Assembly (NCBI GenBank): GCA_030411725.1
Contig: MU839832.1
Location: forward strand, 868,001 to 932,000
Direction of reading: 5' to 3'
DNA from: Echria macrotheca
Taxonomy: Eukaryota > Ascomycota > Sordariomycetes > Sordariales > Schizotheciaceae
Length of the DNA: 64,000 bases
Part shown: one piece after another, positions 22,700 to 33,615 of the stretch
Layout: every line of letters starts with the position of its first letter
Position numbering within the stretch: the first letter of the stretch is position 1
Notes under the pieces: generated by a model
Told to the model about the DNA's origin: nothing
What the model saw: the letters and a program-made list of their open reading frames with translations, nothing else
Databases searched by the model: none
Program-made: the position numbers and the translations under genes

Positions 22700-23492
22700 T
22701 CAGCTCAGAAGAACGATGATGACGCTATCACCCCGCAGAAACCTACCCAAAACCGTCAGCAGCATCCCTAACTCCAACAAAAAAAAAACTCACATCTTGC
22801 TGATAAACCGATCCTTATTCACCGGCCGTCCCTTCTTGCCATTCGTCACCGGCGTCTCAGTCCACATCTCCTTGACATTCTCCAGAATCCTAAAACACTG
22901 TCAGGATCATCACACCCATCAAACACCACCCCTTCCTCAAAACTCACATATTGCAATGCCGATCAAAAGCCTTGACTCGCGCCAGCCTGTTTTTATGTGT
23001 CTGTCAGCACCAACCCCTCCCCCAACAAATCAAAAGAACCTTTTCCAAAAGGGGACGAAGACGACGACGACGCGGAAGAAGAGAAGAGAAAAGACTCACA
23101 ACTTCCGGTTAGACCGAATGCTAATCAAAACCTGCGTATGACTACGCACAGCCGTCTGGAGTATCGAAAGCGGCCCGTTGCTCATCTCCCAGTTTTCCTA
23201 TCATCACCAACCACCATTAGCTTTCCACCCCTTCTCTCTCCCTCTCACACACACTCTCTCCCGACAGATCAAAAAATAAAACTCACTATCTGAGCAATCT
23301 CATACTCTCTATGACAACGAAAAGGTTAGCAATGCCCAAATGATGACCACGGAAAAAAGGAGGGGGGGATAACGCACGTGCACTCATTCCGAGGCTTCTG
23401 CAACAACGTCCTGCGAATTTCATCGTCAGCTCCTGCCCTGTCTTGTGTTGGGTATTGACGCTGAAAACGCACTGGATATTTGCGTCGGCCAT
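22700..23492 (-). CDS. smd2: Spliceosomal core protein Sm D2, seven exons
   Basis: Sm-fold subunit of the heptameric ring on U1, U2, U4 and U5 snRNAs, so essential for splicing. Exons: 23492-23473, 23410-23378, 23308-23287, 23197-23100, 22986-22948, 22889-22794 and 22742-22700. The introns measure 62, 69, 89, 113, 58 and 51 nt, all GT-AG. The 351-nt coding sequence gives 116 residues, and every junction restores the conserved protein: LLQKPRNE, then the Sm1 motif GPLSILQTAVRSHTQVLIS, LLARVKAFDRHCNM, ILENVKEMWTETP, and the Sm2 motif KDRFISKMFLRGDSVIIVLLS. No open frame covers more than a fraction of it. The start at 23492 is the first ATG before the conserved block. Assignment is very secure. 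Confidence 0.95.
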
Positions 23493-23954
23493 GGTGTGCT
23501 GCTGCTGCTGCTGTGATATATGTCTCGGTCGAGATGGGGCGGATGGGGCGCGGGTATGAATTTCTTTCGGTCGTCGTGCGGTGGTGTGTGGTGAGGTGGG
23601 TAGGTGATGATTTGATGAGACGCGTTTGCCTGCTGGCGATTTTTGGCGAGGTGATGTTGGAGAGACGCATCCATTCTTTTGCGACCCACTTTCGATGGCG
23701 TAGTCACGTGACGAGCCCGGATAGGGTTAGGGTTCGTAAATTCGCCGAGTATCGGTTTTTGCATATACTGGATAGACGGATAGTTCTCCGGGCCTGCACT
23801 CTTCGTCTCTTCAACCAGTTCACAAGTCGAGGCAGAGACCTTTGAGCAAGGTCACGTATTATGATTAAGGCTATCTGTTCGCACATCCATTACCAAGCAG
23901 CATATTCTGCTTCTCGTGTCCAATCATGACAAGTACAACACCCCGTACACCCAC
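23493..23954. other. Gap between smd2 and erg24
   Basis: About 460 bases carrying the SMD2 promoter. A CTG/CAG trinucleotide run sits within 20 bases of the SMD2 ATG, in its leader. The rest shows no gene. Confidence 0.6.
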
Positions 23955-25507
23955 TCAATACACATACGGCACAATCCTCCACCGCACAATCTTCTTGTAC
24001 TTCTCCCAATCCTCACCATACTTCCTCCGGCACTTCTCATCGTCTCTGCCGTCTCTGTGGATCAGCAGAACGGCAAAGTATACGACGTAAAAGTACGTAA
24101 ACACAATTCCCCACCCCCTGGCCTCGCCGGGAACCACCTCACGGCCGTCCAACATCGTCACAGCACCGGCAGCATTCGTCCCGGCTGACAGGATCTGGTA
24201 CCCAGCCATACCCGTGGGCAGGCTGTAAGGCCAAGCCTGCAGCCAGTCACCCAAGTAGTTGATGTGTCTGGCAATGCCCCACCAGCCCGAGATCAGCAGA
24301 CGCGTGCCCGCCTTGGTCTCCATGTACTTCAGGTGAGCCACACGTGGGTCGTTCGGGTTCGTGCGGAAGATGTTCTTCTGCAGGTTCGAGAGCCGGAAGA
24401 TGGCGAAACCCGTGAGCAGAATCGCGCCGATCCCAATGATTCCCGCAGTTCCCATGCGCTGAGGGTGGGTCGACAGGTAGCGAGTCTGCTGCGTGTACAT
24501 GAAGGGAACCCAGACGATGTTACCGAAGCAAAGCATATACCCCAGCCCATCCGTCGTGATATCCATCGTCGTCAAAATCGCGGGTTCCATGAAATGGCAA
24601 TCCAACACGTAGATGGCCTGGATGACGGTAATAAACACAATGCTGTCCGTGACATAACCGTAGAGACGGTATTGCTTGGCGACAAAGGCGCAGTTCAACA
24701 AAATCCAGCCGAGCAAGCCGGGCCGGACCTCGATAAATTCCTTGATATCGATCTCGCCAATGAGCGGGATCGTGATGCGCGGGTTGAGCTCGCGGCCGAT
24801 GTAAAAGTCGTACATCATGTTGCCAGTATGTCCTCCTGCGGCGAGCTCGCGGTGCTCATGATTCCCGGGCTTGACGCTGAAGCTGCTGACGTAGACGTAG
24901 ATGGCAAGCGCAAAAGCAAGGATGATGTTCGAAGTCAGGATCTGGACGTAATTGTCGGCGAGGAAGGTCCACACGGGGAAGTCGGCTCCTTGGGTATACG
25001 TGCCGGCGGCGCAGATGACCAAGGTGAACATGCTCGACGCGAGCGCTTCAGAAGTCAGCTTTTTCGAACAGAACTCGTTCGACCGTGTACTCACCGTTGA
25101 ACTTGTACTTGAGACGGCCACCACTCGACAGCTCGACTCCCTCCACCTCAGTCCCGGGCAGGAGGCGATAGAGGATGGCGCTGAAGAGGTAGTACGCCAA
25201 CGTCGCTCCCATGGCTTTCCAGCTCGCGAGCCCCCAGATGCCATCCTCGGGCCAGCCAACTTCTTGTTTCAATGCTTCGAGGTCGAGCGACTTGGGATGG
25301 AGGAGAGAAGGCGCGGGACATCCTGAGACGTCGTTGCAGGCGAAGGCGAACACGGTGAGGAGGGTCGGAAGGCCAAAGGTAATGGCAGCTGCGCCGAGGC
25401 TGTGACGGTCAGTTTTGTTGTTTTTTTGGGCAGGAAGATACTCACGGTCCTCCAAACTCGTAGCCGTGCTGCGGCGCCTGGGCCGCCTGCTTCTTTGTTT
25501 TCGCCAT
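23955..25507 (-). CDS. erg24: C-14 sterol reductase Erg24 (Neurospora erg-3 type)
   Basis: Membrane enzyme of the endoplasmic reticulum that reduces the C14-C15 double bond left by lanosterol demethylation, using NADPH, in ergosterol synthesis; target of morpholine fungicides. Exons: 25507-25446, 25399-25095 and 25045-23955, with introns of 46 and 49 nt; 485 residues. It starts MAKTKKQAAQAPQHGYEFGG. Multiple membrane helices span the protein. Family signatures are LLISGWWGIARHINYLGDWL and the C-terminal HRDGRDDEKCRRKYGEDWEK, ending with the family-typical VPYVY. Length matches the family. It is divergent from the Mrl1-like gene, with a 750-bp shared promoter. Confidence 0.95.
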
Positions 25508-26257
25508 TGGTATACGGTCTCGCGTTCTCTGCGAGCTCTCCCAGGTAGAGGCCGAAGCAATGGATTTATGTCGATGGGAGGGGACCCGCGCGTTCCGTCA
25601 GGTGGGTACGATCTCGAGCCCGGAAATGGGCTTGCCGGATGGCCTGAGATCGAAAGTTCCCATGCACCAGCAAGCTGGTGGGCCGCTACTCCGTACAAGG
25701 GATCTGATTGGCCATTGGAGACGCAGGCACTTTGGCGGGCAAGCGGGGTGGGAAACAGCACGTTTGTCTTTGCGAATGTCTCTTGTCCTTGCTTTTGGAT
25801 ATTGTAACTCCAATTTTATATTCCGTACCAAAATCCGCAATCGTTGGGCGTCCCAATCGGGGTCCTCAAAGCTTTGCATTCCCTCAGGAACACGCTGCAG
25901 CCCAACAGATTTGACTGCAGGATCCGAACGGAACTTGCCGGTTCCTGTCAGCTGCCGGAACCGTTGCGTATCCCCTGCCAAGCCACCAATCATGACCCGC
26001 ATCCCACCCAGGCAACGCCAGATCGACACTGCATCGAAAACGCCAACTCTGGTCACAGCAAAACGACAGTCGCATCGAGTCGACCGGCAGATTACCACCG
26101 CCATCGCTGAAATCGGCGAGTTCATGATCGCGGCTTCCAAGAATCGCTGAGCGCGACCGAGCGCAGTCAAACCGGAGCGCTTTCAACCAACCGAGCGCAG
26201 TTAACCGACCGAGGCACCCATTGAACATTGAATTCCGACGGCGACCGCGAAATCGAA
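25508..26257. promoter_or_regulatory. Bidirectional promoter region of erg24 and the Mrl1-like gene
   Basis: A 750-bp head-to-head spacer. Near the Mrl1-like side it holds two copies of ACCGAGCGCAGTYAA (26156-26170 and 26190-26204, one mismatch), 34 bp apart start to start. This is a candidate factor-binding pair; no known sterol-response element was recognised. Confidence 0.45.
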
Positions 26258-27398
26258 ATGTATCCACGCGTTCTATTACTTGCCCTCGCGGCAGTGGCCT
26301 TCGCGGAGGATAAAGAGACCAAGTCGACGACATCTACAACCTCGACTGTTACGCCGTGCGTTGCGACCTCGACCAGTGGCGCATTCTTCGACCTGCGCCC
26401 AGACACGGCCGTTGTGGTTGAGGAGGGTGCGAAGACGCCCAAGGGGGCTCCAACAACAGATTATCTGGCTAGGGGCTATGATTACGGGACGAACTTCACC
26501 CTGAACATCTGCGGCGCGGTCGTCAAGAAGGTGGAGGATGTAGAGGGGGTGGAAAAGGCATCATGGAAGAACATTAGCGCGCACTACACGATGAAGGGGA
26601 AAGTGTACTCTCTAGGGTGAGTTGTTTGCCCTTTTTAGGTTGCAGTCTCTAACTGGTGCAGGTTACAATCTGGAGTGCTTACACCTCGAGGACGCAAACT
26701 GGTACTCCAATACAAAGGGGGTTCGCCATGTGGCGCAGACAAGACAAGGGACAAGCGCGGCGCTGTTCGTTCCGGAGCGTATAGACACTACGATGATGAG
26801 GATGAAGAATATTCGAGTACTACGCGCAAGGAAAGCGAACAGAAGCCAGAAAAGGATAAAGACGAAAAAGATGCGAAGACGACGCGGCGAAAGTCGGCCA
26901 CCATCTCGTTTCTTTGCGACCGGGACCCGGATGTTCAAACTGCGGCCTCTTTTGTGGGAACCGACCCAGATGAATGCGCTTATTTCTTCGAGGTCCGGTC
27001 ACAGCATGCCTGTGCCGGCGCAGAACCGCACAAACCTGGCAGTGTTGGGCCTGGAAGCGTCTTTGCGATCATCTTCTTCATCACGGTAGTGGTCTACGTT
27101 GCAGGTGGTGTCTTTTACCAGCGTACTGTTGCCCACGCGCGGGGCTGGCGGCAGTTGCCCAACTATAGTCTATGGGCTGGTATTTGGAACTTTGGAAAGG
27201 TGAGCTCCCCGGGGATGCCTTTTTGGGCCTTGCTAACAGTGCCAGGATATCTTTATAATCTTGACGTCTTCATGCGCGAGGTTCCTCCCGAACCGGAGAG
27301 GATACCATACGCTGTCGGGCTCTCCAAACGGACGAAACAGGAGTCGGGAGGATGAGAATCGGCTGATCGACCAGTTGGACGAGGAATGGGATGACTAA
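26258..27398 (+). CDS. Mrl1-like, mannose-6-phosphate-receptor-type sorting receptor
   Basis: Type I membrane protein likely cycling between Golgi and endosomes to sort vacuolar cargo. Three exons: 26258-26616, 26662-27199 and 27246-27398, with introns of 45 and 46 nt; 349 residues. A signal peptide (YPRVLLLALAAVAFA) is followed by a lumenal domain with MRH-like features (NFTLNICGAV, GRKLVLQYKGGSPCG, ISFLCDRD, CAYFFEVRSQHAC). A Lys/Asp/Glu-rich insert lies between about residues 150 and 190. One membrane helix (about 252-274, FAIIFFITVVVYVAGGVFY) precedes a tail. The tail begins QLPNYSLWAGIWNFGKD, like the FPHLAFW segment of mammalian cation-dependent M6P receptors, and ends in an acidic LIDQLDEEWDD sorting-type signal. 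An Atg27-like identity is the main alternative. Confidence 0.8.
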
Positions 27399-28243
27399 TG
27401 ATGGATGTTGTAGTTTTACTTGTACTTTCTTTGTTTTGTGTCTTGCCATCTTGACAGCCATACTCATAGGGTCGGCGTATGGTTATGAGCGACTGCAGGC
27501 TCGGCGAGCCACAGCCGATACAGCTGTTTGAATAGATTTTGCAGCATGTCCTATTTGACGAACTCTGTGAAGATTCAGGCACCCTGACGGGCGAGTCGCT
27601 AGTGCTGCTGGTGTACTCTAGACTGATGTCAATGTCTTACATTTCTTTGTTGGCTTGAGCAAACGGGAGAGGCTATTCAGAGCCAAACAAAATCGGTGTA
27701 GCAGAATAGATAGATGACCTGACTCAACTTTGGCTGGGCCAGCTTCTAGTCCAATACGCACACAAGATTCCCGTCCGAGAGCTTAGTTTTTCGCAAACTC
27801 AACATGGCACAAATATGGGAACATCATGCTGGTATTTGGTGTGGGAGTAGATATAAGCTCACTGTTCTTGACTGGGTTGCCTGTCACGTCATGATCCGCG
27901 TGTCCCGGTACATTCTCACTGGATCGGATGCATTCGAACAGCGACCAAAACAGTCGGTCTGTTGACCATCAACTCCGAATATACACCAAACACCAAGTGC
28001 GTTTCTCGCGATGTAAAAAAAGTATAAAAGACCGTCGAGGGATCCTCCTTGGGACAAAATTCTCATCCCCATCACTCACCCAACTTCTCAACCTCTACAC
28101 ACAACCAACACATAAACACTCGACGAGCGTTCTCTGTCTGGTTTAGTATCGTTTGGGTTACGTGGTCCCCCTCCCTCCCTCCTCACATAACTCTTCCGAG
28201 CTTTTTTAACCTTCGCCTTCGCCAAGGGAAAAAAGACAAAAAG
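27399..28243. other. Gap upstream of the CxxC protein gene
   Basis: About 845 bases. The part just before 28244 is pyrimidine-rich with CCTCC and CACA runs, typical of a fungal promoter and leader. No gene was recognised. Confidence 0.6.
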
Positions 28244-28888
28244 ATGTCATCGCCCTCAAAGTCCGAGGGTGGGGGCATCAGCAGGAAGAACTCTGCGAAG
28301 AGTCTCCTCCGGCGGGCGACCACCTCCCTCTCCCTCCTGAGCTCCCGTCGTCGTCGTCAGTACCCCGCTGACGCTGACGGCCCCCCCGCTCCCCCGGACT
28401 GGTCGTGGAACCACTCCGAGGACTCGCTCCCCGAGTTTCCTCGCGGTATGTGCCCCCGGTGCGTTCACTGGATGAGCATCCCCACGCCGGCCGGCGAGAA
28501 ACCGCCTGTTCATGAGGAGGACGATGAGGTTGATCAGACTCCGCTGGTTGATGAGTGCGCCACCTGCGGCAAGCGTTTTGCGCTTAATGTCTGCACCTCG
28601 TGTGGCGGGCCGTTCGTGTCCACGCAGTGGACGCCGGCTGCTTCGGCTGCTTGCTGCCCTGGTGGCATCAGCAGCAGGCCTTCTACTGCTGGAGGCAAGG
28701 CTGATGATGAAGAGAACTGCCGGTTCCCGGAGCTGCTGGAGAGTCGTCCTTACAGGGGCATTTATAAGACTTCTACTCTCGGATCCGGTGCGTCTTGCAC
28801 TTCCCTTGCGTCTGGCAACTCTGCTGTGTCTGGCACCTCTACTGGGACTGGCCGGAAGAGCAAGTTCACTGAGATTCTGGATGATTAA
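28244..28888 (+). CDS. Small CxxC-motif protein of unknown function
   Basis: Single exon, 214 residues; the frame extends upstream but ATG 28244 has a good context (AAAAAGATG). N-terminus is basic and Ser-rich (KSLLRRATTSLSLLSSRRRR). The middle has three Cys pairs (CPRC, CATC and CTSC, about residues 70-128) spaced like a zinc ribbon, followed by a Ser/Gly-rich tail ending KFTEILDD. Zinc binding is inferred from the Cys spacing only. No named family recognised; it resembles short lineage-restricted fungal proteins. Codon use is like the neighbours. Confidence 0.7.
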   Translation: MSSPSKSEGGGISRKNSAKSLLRRATTSLSLLSSRRRRQYPADADGPPAPPDWSWNHSEDSLPEFPRGMCPRCVHWMSIPTPAGEKPPVHEEDDEVDQTPLVDECATCGKRFALNVCTSCGGPFVSTQWTPAASAACCPGGISSRPSTAGGKADDEENCRFPELLESRPYRGIYKTSTLGSGASCTSLASGNSAVSGTSTGTGRKSKFTEILDD

Positions 28889-29276
28889 GGTGTGCTTGTA
28901 AGACCCGAGCACTTCTGGTGAGTCTGTCACCTCTGCTGGTAAGACTTAGCACCCTTTTCCTTTTCTCAACCGCAACTCCCCCATCTCTTCGAGTTCCCTC
29001 TTCTTGAAGGAACGAAGATTTTGGCTTATCTCCTAACTGTCTGGTGGGTGTAATCAGAAAACCAGGAAAAATAAAATAAAAAAAGAGTTTTTGCTTTTCC
29101 CCTTTCTCTCTCAACTTGTCGTGCCTTGTGACCACATGTCTCTTGTAAACTAGTTAGTTGTAGACATGCGAATCATATCTCTGAGTAGTCACCATGTGAC
29201 TCGCCACATTTTTCGCTAGCATTTTCGTATCGATAATCACGCAAAAAGGATAATACGTGGAAACCGGCAAAAATAG
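28889..29276. other. Gap between the CxxC gene and tRNA-Pro
   Basis: 3' flank with A/T-rich runs near 29070-29095. Nothing else recognised. Confidence 0.6.
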
Positions 29277-29384
29277 GGGCTCTGTCGGGGATCGAACCCG
29301 AGACCTCGCACAAGATACTTGTTGATCAAGTATTGGATTAAATGATAACCCGAAGCGCGAATCATACCACTAGACCACAGAGCC
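29277..29384 (-). tRNA. tRNA-Pro (CGG) with about 36-nt intron
   Basis: The acceptor stem GGCTCTG pairs with CAGAGCC and the discriminator is C, as in fungal proline tRNAs. The D arm reads GTCTAGTGGTATGAT and the T arm TCGGG-TTCGATC-CCCGA. The anticodon loop starts TTCGGG, placing anticodon CGG, and an intron of about 36 nt follows position 37. Within the intron ATACTTG and CAAGTAT can form a 7-bp hairpin. Alternative stem register would read TCG (Arg), but the body matches fungal tRNA-Pro. Confidence 0.85.
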
Positions 29385-29867
29385 GGCTGTTTTCATTGGT
29401 TTCTTCTGCCGCAATCAGTGTTTTTGTTGTTTTGGTGAGATTGATTGTTCCGGAACAAAGGGGTTGTGAGCCTTGGCGATGGGGAACAGCAACACCAGGT
29501 TTGGAATGTATTGAGCATGATTCAATGTAGCCATTTGGGTATATTTCAATTGTGTTCTACCAGACTTAGATGTGTCACTGCCGTTCAGTAACAGCAAAAT
29601 CATCAACTCGCCGTGCAGCGTTCAGCGAAGAAGACTTGCTGGAGAAATGCGGGAGAGCAATGGTTCCAGTCAGGGAACGTGGGCCATGGGGAATGGGTAT
29701 TCTCAAGAGAACACAATCACCACATTGGAAGGATTTAGTTCGAAGCAAAAGATATATATATGGTAGAGTGGCGGTACAAACTCGCCCACTGCCAACATGC
29801 AAAGTATATACAAGAATCACCGCCAACGATGCAACATCTCCACTTCCAACAACTTCTCAGCCTAAAT
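29385..29867. other. Gap between tRNA-Pro and the AA9 gene
   Basis: About 480 bases; 3' flank of the AA9 gene. Small frames only. Confidence 0.6.
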
Positions 29868-31071
29868 CTAAGCGCACTGAAAGTAATAGTCGTTGATAGT
29901 CTTGCATGTCACGCCAGACTGTGTCCACTGTTAGCAAGAATGCTCCTGATGTAAATGTCCAAGTAGCTTACCTCGCAGGTAGTGCAGCCAGTGAATCCGA
30001 TACCGCCGCACTGTCCATACCGGGAAACGGTGCAGCCACCGGGCGAGCCGCCACTTCCACCACCGGTACCGCTAGTCGGCGCCGGAGCAGACGACACGGT
30101 AGCAGTAGGGCCGGAGCCCACCGCGCAGGTCGACTCACACCCAGTACATCCCGAGCCGGCGCTCTTGGTGGTGCCACCGGCATAAACGCTCGGGCCGGGG
30201 GCGATGTACGTGCTCATGGCGGCGTGGATGTTGACGAGAATACCGGGGTCGCTGGCCTTGTAGGCGCCGGGGAAGGTGACTGTTGGGGGGCTCGCACTGC
30301 CGGAGCCGGTGACAGTCAATTGGAAGCACGTCATGTACAGCTGGGCGCCGCCGGTTGAGCCCGAGGCATGCAGAGCAATGGCCTCGGCACGCAACAGGTA
30401 GTCGCCCGAGGGGAGGTCGGCGGGAATCTTGACGTTCATGCGGCCGCAGCACTTGTTGAGATCCTTGGTGCCCCTGTGGTAGTTTGGATTAGCTATTCGC
30501 CCATTTGGGAATAAGTGACCGTGACTCGGCTCCGCACTCTCAAGACAGCCCGAATATGACCAAAGAAGGGAATAATCGCATTCGATCTGTCACGTACCAG
30601 AAGTCGTCATCTCCGGACCCGCCCGAAGGGTTCTTGGCCCAGGAGTCCTGAAAGATCTTGAACCACCCGGTCGAACCGTCGGCCGTCGCCGCGTCCGACA
30701 CTTTTGTCATGTAGACCATCACCGGACCGTAGTGGGCGCCGCCGATGGCCTCGCTGGAGCAGGACCGGTCACCATTTTGCTATCTGTGTCAATGGCCGAA
30801 ACAAAACAGCCAACAGTGGGCATACCTGGTGCATCTCGACCGTCACGGTCGAGCCGGCCTTGACCGGGCAGTTTCCGGCAGCGCGGGAAGTACCGACGTT
30901 GCAACGGACATCGTTCGAAGCCACATTGGTGACTGGCGAGTTGGAACCCGGCCTTCTGGCACACTGCCCACCGAAATCGACTCCGTCCACCCAGAGCTGC
31001 TGGAACGTAGCATGGGCTGCCACGTTCTGCGCAAAGAGGGCCGCAAGGGCGGCAATACCGTAAGACTTCAT
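29868..31071 (-). CDS. AA9 lytic polysaccharide monooxygenase with CBM1
   Basis: Secreted copper enzyme that oxidatively cleaves cellulose or related beta-glucans. Exons: 31071-30826, 30779-30598, 30473-29972 and 29927-29868, with introns of 46, 124 and 44 nt; 329 residues. The 19-residue signal peptide ends ..AQNVAA, so the mature protein begins with His (HATFQQLWVDG), the N-terminal half of the copper histidine brace. The second histidine is H178 (ALHASGS) and the axial tyrosine is Y189 in QLYMTCFQ. VEMHQQNGDRSC is the family motif restored by splicing of exons 1 and 2. A Ser/Thr/Gly linker leads to a fungal CBM1 (about 293-329; YGQCGGIGFTGCTTC, then CKTINDYYFQC), whose last part needs the final exon. 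Regiospecificity cannot be told. Confidence 0.95.
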
Positions 31072-31151
31072 GACGACCTAGAGTGGAGGAAACGGTTAAG
31101 GTTAACAGTCGTGGTAATCACCAGACCACCACCACGCACCGGCCGCAACGC

Positions 31152-31158
31152 ATTTATA
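31152..31158 (-). promoter_or_regulatory. TATA box of the AA9 gene
   Basis: GATATAAATG on the minus strand, about 80 nt before the ATG at 31071. It fits a strongly induced secreted-enzyme gene. Confidence 0.55.
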
Positions 31159-33615
31159 TCCAGATTCTCCTCGACGGCGGCGGCCCGATGCGTCAGTGCG
31201 CCCCTAATATGTCCTGACCAGTAGAAAAGGCCTCACGGCATTTTTGCGTGAATGCGACTCCATCGCGTCTCCTCCAATTTCGAGTGTCTTCCCGGGTTTT
31301 CCAGCTTGGGAACCCACCTGCCTGTGTGGCATCGGCGTGAGCCCCGTGAGCAGATCGCGGCCTAGCGTCCCGCGGGGCATGTCACCCCAATCACGTTGAT
31401 GTCTGGTGCTGGAGAAAGGCTGGGGCGTTGGTCGAACATGAAGAGGGCTGTGATTGGTGGGCGATTCATCTAAATGGTTTTGATTTCGGCAATACGGAGG
31501 GTAGCTGCCGCGCGCCACGATCCGAAAAACCGGGATGGCCTTCCGCCTGACGACTAATTGCGCGTCTCGCTAGCATTGCGGCCGCGAAGCCAAGCATTTC
31601 CAACGGATCGCTTGGGGCCGCGAACCGGGGTTGTGGGGAACAAGGCATGTTGGGTTGCATTCGTCGGCCGGTTGGCGGTGTCTTTGGTGATGTCACAAAA
31701 TGCGGAAGTTCGATGGTTTTCTAATAAACACACCAGAAGCCAGCAGGGATTCGTTAGATCCATGCCCAGAAGATCACAATGGGTAGGGTAACTTGACCTA
31801 CCAGAGCCTCCAGAGGAGCCGTCAAGACGAACCGGTGCTGTCCCGATTCTGCTGTGCTGGTGTTCACGCAGTAAAATCTAGCAAAAGAGACGGAGTTTGG
31901 ATTTTGGTCGGGATGCTAGAACCTCAACGCCAAGTTCCGAGACTTGGAAGGACGGGAATCGCAGCCGTAACCAAGTTTCTGCTTGAGAATATCGGAGGGA
32001 GTAGCCTTTCTGATCGGTCCTTTTGACATGTCAACCTGAAACCCCAAGACTTAGAGATATCCACTGTTGTCTGGATAGCATTTCGTCAGCATCATGCCAA
32101 GTGATCCTTGAAGGTGCAGTCACCTCGCTTCGGGCCGCAAAACTTGGTGTTCTGGAGTATACATGAGCGTTTGGAGGCCAGAAAGGTGACAAGCGTGCCT
32201 TCGATAGAAATGTCCGAGGATGCATTGCTGTTGACAAAGTCAGAACTGCTTTAGTCACCATATCTGCAGCATACATCGTGGTCACGATACCGAAGAGCAC
32301 TTAGGCCCAGATCTTCTCGCGGACAGTGAACTCTGTTCGCGAACAGCGCAATGACCAGGTGTTTACGGACAGCATCGCTGGGTCGTTCGGCAGTCCGGCA
32401 AAATGGATCAAAACAAAGGTATTGGAATTATGCGGAGAAGATGAATGGACGTCGTGTGTGTGCACAGGTCTCACGTGAGAGCGGCAAAGCCGATGTATCT
32501 CCATATCACTTTGGATTCTCGAGGAAGGTGCGTCCAAGCCACGAAAAGCTCGCAATTTCGGCAAGTCGCTTGTCTAGCAATGGTAATGTGCTCATACTTC
32601 AAGGTTGAACCAACATCTGAAAGCATCAGCACCTGAGAAAATGAGAGTTTCGAGCTGACTGAGGTTGGGCAGTCGGGAAGTGCCGATTCATTCGCCATGT
32701 ATTAGACAACTCTCAGTCTTTGCTAGGTAGGTAGGCATGGGACGTGGGTTTGACCGATTATCCACGGTCTCAAACATGCCGGAGGGGCCCCGGCTGTCGA
32801 GTCTGTCTTCATGAGGTCATCACCTATCGAGACGACCTGAAGAAGCAAGTGGGAGGTGGTTGTTCTTTCCTCTAGGCTCGCGGGTTAGGGTTTTGGTAGA
32901 GCCACGCTCAAACCACTAGTTGGCTCCTTCCATCCCTAACGCCACAACGAGCACTTTTCCGCGGAGGTTGTCTTGTTATCTCGTCGACGCCGAAACCTTG
33001 CAGCTTATCTCCAAAAGAACCGGTTTTCTATTCTCATCCGCTGTGTCGAACATTTCCGATCCCCAGATCAACCATGACATGCGCCCCCACTGGAACCCTT
33101 TGCGATTTTCCCATCCTTCCACTCTGCGCAAGATGCACCTTGTGTCAAGATGACACTGCAACCATTCGAAACCCCCACAAGACGTCTTTCCCGCGCTCGT
33201 GGGGGCATCAAGCCACCACGGGTATGCAAATGGTATGCAAATAGGGGTATGCGAAATCCCATCTTCAACCCACGGAAGAAGCAACCTACATTCGAGAAGG
33301 ATTCAAGTGGCTCCTCGTATTGGTCCTCCCAGCCGCGGTCGGCGTCTACTGAGCTGAGATAAGGGTCTTTGGATTCCTTTTCTTCTCACCAGGAATGGTA
33401 CCAACGATTTCCACCGTGAGAGTCCCATCAAGGGGCTCCTGAAGGCTAACATTCGCAGGGGGTTTCATTTAACCAAGTGGCCTCAGCTTCCACTCCGATA
33501 AGCATCTCGACCACGGAGTTGGGGGCAATGACGATCATAAAATCGTTGTCGTCCCTGTCGATCTTGACAACATGTGGGTTGGGAATGTGATCGCCGGAAT
33601 ACCTCATCCAGCACC
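31159..33615. other. 2.5-kb stretch without a recognisable gene
   Basis: Between the divergent AA9 and GPCR genes. Frames are all short (mostly under 105 codons) and lack motifs. It contains a perfect 14-bp palindrome CTGTTCGCGAACAG at 32333-32346. No mobile element was recognised. Confidence 0.5.

Noticed and set aside
24264..25100. 278-codon frame on the plus strand
   Set aside because: Antisense to exon 3 and part of exon 2 of erg24, where splice sites and protein motifs are clear on the minus strand.
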